A stretch of 6,964 nt of DNA from Pseudomonadota bacterium (GTDB lineage: Bacteria; Pseudomonadota; Alphaproteobacteria; Rs-D84): the NCBI GenBank assembly GCA_009781955.1, contig WQUT01000011.1, positions 1-6,964 of the forward strand, written 5' to 3'. The position numbers were made by a program, and so were the translations under genes. The notes beneath the pieces were generated by a model. The model was given only the letters and a program-made list of their open reading frames with translations. It ran no database searches and had not been told where the DNA came from. Below are positions 4,701 to 6,964 of this stretch, in pieces (position 1 is the stretch's first letter; the number at the start of each line of letters is the position of its first letter).

Positions 4701-6964
4701 CATAACCGCAGACACGCACCCAACGCCGGTTATGCCGATCAATGTGGTCGTTTTTATTATTTTTTGCTGGGTATATATGGCCGCGGCATTTTTCAGCAGG
4801 CATGCGTTCAAGCTGGTATTCCATTCCGTATTTTCAATCTGATTGCATTGGGCCCGGTCTATTCCCCAGCATTTTTTGCCGTCGTATAATCCGCCGCCGT
4901 CTATGCATTGCAATCCGGACTGCGCGCCCGCGCGGTAATTGCCGGCCAGTTCGCGGCAATCGTCAAATAGAAAATCTATCTGCTGGCTGTTCACCATGCA
5001 CGACACAATATCGTCTTTCGGATTCATAAGGTTGCCGGTATAAAGAGTGCTGGTGACTTTCTTGCAGCTGAAGCTGGCGAGCGCGATATTTTGTCTTTGC
5101 AATGAAACATTCAAATACCGTCTTATTATATCTATGGTATCGGGCGTGCACCGCGTCTGTATATCCCGGCTGAATACTTTATTATTAATGCCGAACGCGG
5201 TTTTTAGCTCGGCCGCATCGTGCGCCTCGCCAAAGTCAACCTTGCATTGGCCGTCTGCAAAGTTGGCGCTGAACCTTGACACCCTTTGAAACGATTGGCT
5301 GATTTTCGCGCATGTCGCGGCATCCGCGCCGCACGTCGCCGGCCAGCATTGCCAATTCGTAGAACCGCCCGTGCTGGACGAATTATTTGCGCATCCGTCG
5401 TGGACCGATTTTACGCCGTGAATTTTCTGGCACACGCTGTCCTGGACGCCGTATTTCATGCTGTTGTCAAAGCCCGTTGCCGTGCTGTCAAATTGAAATT
5501 CATAGAAAATATTTCCCGCGGTGCTAGAGCACTTTACAAAGTCGTCGCCGGCCATGCCCATTACTTTGCCCCGAGTTTCGTATTTGGGGGAACATTCCAC
5601 AGTGTCGCCGTATTTTACCCGCGCATACTCTTGGGCAATCGCAATCGCGGAATTAAGATCCAGCGTGACCCAGTTGAACACGTCGCTGACACAGCGCTCC
5701 GTGCCGCCGGATTTTCCCTTGTCATTACCGCATACCGCGAAAAATTTAAGGTTTGCGATTTTATTGTCCGCCACCGCCTGCATTGATGTTTGCGCGGCGG
5801 ATATTTCGGCCTGGTCCGCGTTGCAGATGCATTCCTTGGTGCTGTGGCGCATCACTATCGTCGTTGTTTTGCATTTATTCTTTTCTGCTTGTGCGGCGCA
5901 AAAGCCGCTGCATTTTGCCGTCGTGTTATTTTCGGGCGTTGCTGGAAACGCCTTGCGCAGGCACATGCCAGCGGCATCCGCGGTATCCTGGGCGCAACCG
6001 CCGCCCTTGGCTATATGGTATCCGGTCACGCATTTTGTCGGCGCGCAGGAACAAACGCCGCTTTTGCGCATGAACACTTCGCCGGATACGATGATGCTGG
6101 ATGAACACGGATCGCCGACCTTTGTTTTGTCGGTTATTGATTTCAGGGCATTGCCGGTCGCCGGGCACCGTCCCGTGGCATTGGCGTCCGCGGCGGAAAT
6201 TTCTTCAACTGATTGCAAGTCCGAAATGCTTTTGCAACTTTTGGTTTCAGGATCATAGTATTTGTCGCCCGAGCCCTTCGGATCGCAGTCGCAATTCTTG
6301 CCAACGTCGTTCCAGTCTCCGCCGGACTTTGCGCACAAATCGCATTCCTTTGCTTTGTCGGAATTTTTACAAAGGTCGTCCCCAGCCGGGACGGACGTTG
6401 TCCCGCTCACAGGCGGTGGGGTTTCTCTATCTTTCGGCGCCGGCGTAATCGGCGCGTTATTCACAACAGGGTTTTCAGCCTGTTGTTTTTGCGCTTTTTG
6501 ATCTCCTTCTTGCTTTCCTTTTTCTTCCGCCAGACGTTTTTCATTTTCCGCCGCACAGTCGGCATAGGCTTGCTTTTGGGCGGGCAAGTCATAGTTGATA
6601 GAGAGATTCGCGGTATTCTGCAGCTTGTCCGTTGCCTCCGTCAGACTGTCTGTATATTTAATGTAGTCTGCCTGTTTTCCCTTGCAATCGGAATCTTTCA
6701 TCGTTTGGATAAAGGCCCGGTGCGCGCGAATGGTGTCGTTATAATCCTGTATCTTTCGTTCGTTGTCTTTTATCAAACCCTGCAGCTTGGATTCTTTCGC
6801 CGCGACATCCTCGCCAAGCTTTTGAGAGTCAGCCTCAAATTTCTGTTTAATCTCCGCGCTATTCTCCTTTGGGGCGTTTTTATTTATCAGCAGGTTTCCG
6901 ACCGCGCCGCCGATAACGCCTACGCCCAGCGCCGTCGCGCCGATGGCGATCTGCTGCTTGTCGC
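1449..6964 (-). CDS. giant multidomain protein with a C-terminal HExxH metallopeptidase domain; 5' end outside the window
   Basis: The frame is open to the right edge, giving 1,837 visible residues numbered here from the first full codon at 6960-6962. An in-frame TTG at 6774-6776 is not the start, because the frame continues upstream with protein-like sequence. Order of parts: glycine-zipper hydrophobic segment (about 5-26); K/E/Q-rich coiled coil (27-160); proline-rich linker (165-196); cysteine-rich region including CDLC and CDC (198 to about 400); a less dense cysteine-containing part to 735; hydrophobic segment (738-775); last cysteine at 802; short hydrophobic stretch (882-899); 12-residue Ala/Gly repeats (932-990); three alpha/beta modules starting at 1042, 1235 and 1339; Ala-rich helix (1075-1140); Pro/Ala linkers; helical repeats (1413-1667); metallopeptidase-like domain (1723-1837) with HEDAH at 1777-1781 and Glu1822 as likely third zinc ligand. 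I infer a membrane-anchored or secreted effector, toxin or surface protein. Family unknown; the zincin call rests on motif and context. Confidence 0.85.
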   Translation of the reverse strand, partial: DKQQIAIGATALGVGVIGGAVGNLLINKNAPKENSAEIKQKFEADSQKLGEDVAAKESKLQGLIKDNERKIQDYNDTIRAHRAFIQTMKDSDCKGKQADYIKYTDSLTEATDKLQNTANLSINYDLPAQKQAYADCAAENEKRLAEEKGKQEGDQKAQKQQAENPVVNNAPITPAPKDRETPPPVSGTTSVPAGDDLCKNSDKAKECDLCAKSGGDWNDVGKNCDCDPKGSGDKYYDPETKSCKSISDLQSVEEISAADANATGRCPATGNALKSITDKTKVGDPCSSSIIVSGEVFMRKSGVCSCAPTKCVTGYHIAKGGGCAQDTADAAGMCLRKAFPATPENNTTAKCSGFCAAQAEKNKCKTTTIVMRHSTKECICNADQAEISAAQTSMQAVADNKIANLKFFAVCGNDKGKSGGTERCVSDVFNWVTLDLNSAIAIAQEYARVKYGDTVECSPKYETRGKVMGMAGDDFVKCSSTAGNIFYEFQFDSTATGFDNSMKYGVQDSVCQKIHGVKSVHDGCANNSSSTGGSTNWQCWPATCGADAATCAKISQSFQRVSRFSANFADGQCKVDFGEAHDAAELKTAFGINNKVFSRDIQTRCTPDTIDIIRRYLNVSLQRQNIALASFSCKKVTSTLYTGNLMNPKDDIVSCMVNSQQIDFLFDDCRELAGNYRAGAQSGLQCIDGGGLYDGKKCWGIDRAQCNQIENTEWNTSLNACLLKNAAAIYTQQKIIKTTTLIGITGVGCVSAVMTGGATTGACILAAVEVAGVVGEAVTDAKMQNWSDQFFAASSACQKSACADATIRDNIARVVAAKDKLPDAAAMNVDNEIARLAKLLPQDVQDKIFGGDPDKDAWEQALEYYNAKLTAGEKIVTYGHTVSIVAQFASAFAGGYTFLRNAPEMFQNMKNAWKAARAGNFRALGMGERAAGRAATEGAEGAAGRAASESAEGAAGRAAGKEAGNAGRGATNEGAGGAGNATGGNTGRSAGENASSGAAGGMGRNASATYDAEMLRGGAGFERNFTDALSRNEEIFVSRYNMTSQEVRQMNQIATDNGFVLDVNGGGNGFRFVTKEKYAREAIARATAARRAADDAARDAAAARGTADEQRLSNRARSLADDANAEEARARAAAARANIKYEPPAGGASGAAGESRAQSAAASAQGNAAQAQRAPEPKPSPEPNAARPNDAGRAIGATAADDAAKLRARASPDFETYLSDYKARGNNVGFDKRSMSAAEWELLNKDLARDNVKMVEYTDDGGLARMKFGRIADEPSAPVAPTKPNQPQTPIRDAGPQEPVRSPAGTPGAASGSRNQTTNINGYEFYRNSNFGHNYKLVSSEAEAQNLARSLSENGQLAGYRKVGDLTGPGSWEVIVANNTDELARLRQVYPNLSLPVSRPFNVSSPEELDQKFFNAYQKYAPKNQTLDEFREMLDNDEANLDNMVKDWDSNTTATFGEYNSKLWDSIFTAEDNAVILVKRYYPNDPDMVSMMNDYLAKGNVDAADTVKFTQMLADHPDIAAAKNSVDSLKQSFFASEGSFKAAQSRRYSTFDPAIARDKLLYKANVAAIDQDYQPVLHANIKYRTLVKKYYGDNGQDAVSDVLYLERPDSGALTFVESINDQHPDLAEAYNNIIAKRAEFANKYGTYGDITAKRQLSGDYIRKADNLSPDVLSKLAAERIDEFKLVIDGDPQLSQWARDFEALSNEQKTEFGQRLINRASDSNLNSEGYTLRVITKDQLPKGEELTDGWHDAIHKKIVIVSDNKSDSLDKFMDTLAHEDAHKIDAVNPNMGAVGAQRADFGKKIYQSYPWVPEDVYRQNWTEQSSYFIGHAVGNAMK
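1962..2735 (-). repeat. three divergent copies of a helical protein repeat in the giant protein
   Basis: Copies two and three are clear. LVKRYYPND at 1477-1485 matches LVKKYYGDN at 1586-1594, 109 residues later. Further on, MLADHPDIAAAKN (1512-1524) matches INDQHPDLAEAYN (1619-1631), and TFDPAIARDKLL (1550-1561) matches TYGDITAKRQL. A more diverged first copy starts near FNAYQKYAPKN (1414-1424) and continues FREMLDNDEANLDN (1430-1443). It lies only about 61 residues before copy two, so it lacks part of the unit. The segments are predicted to be mostly helical and polar. They probably form a solenoid-like or spacer region just before the protease domain. Confidence 0.6.
2835..3839 (-). repeat. 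three dispersed copies of a small alpha/beta module in the giant protein
   Basis: Each copy has a helix with a conserved Asn and an Asp/Glu-Asn end, followed by two strands around a Gly-rich turn. Copy one starts MTSQEVRQMNQIATDNG (1042-1058) and ends GFRF. Copy two starts MSAAEWELLNKDLARDN (1235-1251), has DDGG, and ends RMKF. Copy three is SSEAEAQNLARSLSENG (1339-1355) and ends WEVIV. The copies are separated by Ala/Pro-rich linkers, as in beads-on-a-string proteins. Similarity is modest and was aligned by eye; copies one and two are the more secure pair. Confidence 0.45.
3993..4169 (-). repeat. tandem 36-bp/12-residue Ala-Gly-Arg repeat in the giant gene
   Basis: Five consecutive units cover residues 932-990: GRAATEGAEGAA, GRAASESAEGAA, GRAAGKEAGNA (one residue short), GRGATNEGAGGA and GNATGGNTGRSA. 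The first two units are nearly identical and the later ones drift toward Gly and Asn. The unit corresponds to 36 bases, and the DNA is extremely GC-rich (48 of 60 bases in 4081-4140). It probably forms a flexible or loosely helical linker between the membrane-proximal part and the C-terminal modules, and is a likely site of length variation between strains. Confidence 0.7.
4557..6686 (-). other. cysteine-bearing N-proximal half of the giant protein
   Basis: All 42 cysteines of the visible protein lie between residues 93 and 802. The densest part is 198 to about 400, with CDLC, CDC and CIC clusters interleaved with Gly, Asp, Lys and Trp-Asn turns such as GGDWNDVGKNC. The following 1,035 residues have none. 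Such spacing suits a disulfide-stabilised extracytoplasmic segment. I do not recognise the repeat as EGF or another named fold. Two cysteines (749, 763) lie inside the hydrophobic stretch 738-775. Confidence 0.6.

Noticed and set aside
3633..4889. Long plus-strand open frame of 418 codons opposite the giant gene
   Set aside because: It lies antisense to the GC-rich Ala/Gly-coding part of the giant gene, where stop codons are rare in all frames. Its translation is Arg/Ala/Cys-rich with no domain-like pattern, and it has no supported start. It is a compositional shadow.
6774..6776. TTG as the start codon of the giant gene
   Set aside because: The same frame stays open for 62 further codons to the window edge and encodes a credible membrane segment and coiled coil, so the TTG is an internal leucine codon.

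Overview
The window looks like a piece of a Gram-negative bacterial chromosome. My best guess is an uncultured or host-associated alphaproteobacterium. This rests on an eight-stranded outer-membrane barrel of the rickettsial surface-antigen type, and on a non-coding stretch holding degenerate ATTCCCG...CGGGAATGAC palindromes like those common in Rickettsiales and some other Proteobacteria. No rRNA, tRNA or housekeeping gene is present, so the taxonomic guess is weak.

Layout: all three protein genes lie on the minus strand, so they are transcribed from right to left. Positions 1449-6964 are one very large gene, open at the right edge. At least 1,837 codons are visible and the true start lies outside the window. 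It encodes a mosaic protein: a glycine-zipper membrane segment, a coiled coil, a proline-rich linker, a region carrying all 42 cysteines, a second and third hydrophobic segment, a tandem 12-residue Ala/Gly repeat, an Ala-rich helical stretch, three copies of a small alpha/beta module, a three-copy helical repeat, and a C-terminal domain with a HExxH zinc-protease signature. After a 29-base gap comes an 82-codon helical protein (1171-1419) with a strong ribosome binding site. Then comes a 267-codon secreted beta-barrel protein (294-1097) with a plausible promoter of its own. Positions 1-293 are non-coding as far as can be seen and contain the palindrome cluster.

Interpretation: the large protein has the general build of a delivered or surface-displayed multidomain toxin or effector. 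It has a disulfide-rich membrane-anchored front, low-complexity linkers, repeats, and a compact predicted metallopeptidase at the extreme C-terminus. The small gene directly behind it sits where a cognate immunity or chaperone protein would be expected. Together they form a candidate toxin/partner pair that I do not recognise as a named family. This is a hypothesis from architecture and motifs; no homology search was possible. The barrel protein may share read-through transcription but looks like an ordinary surface porin-like protein.
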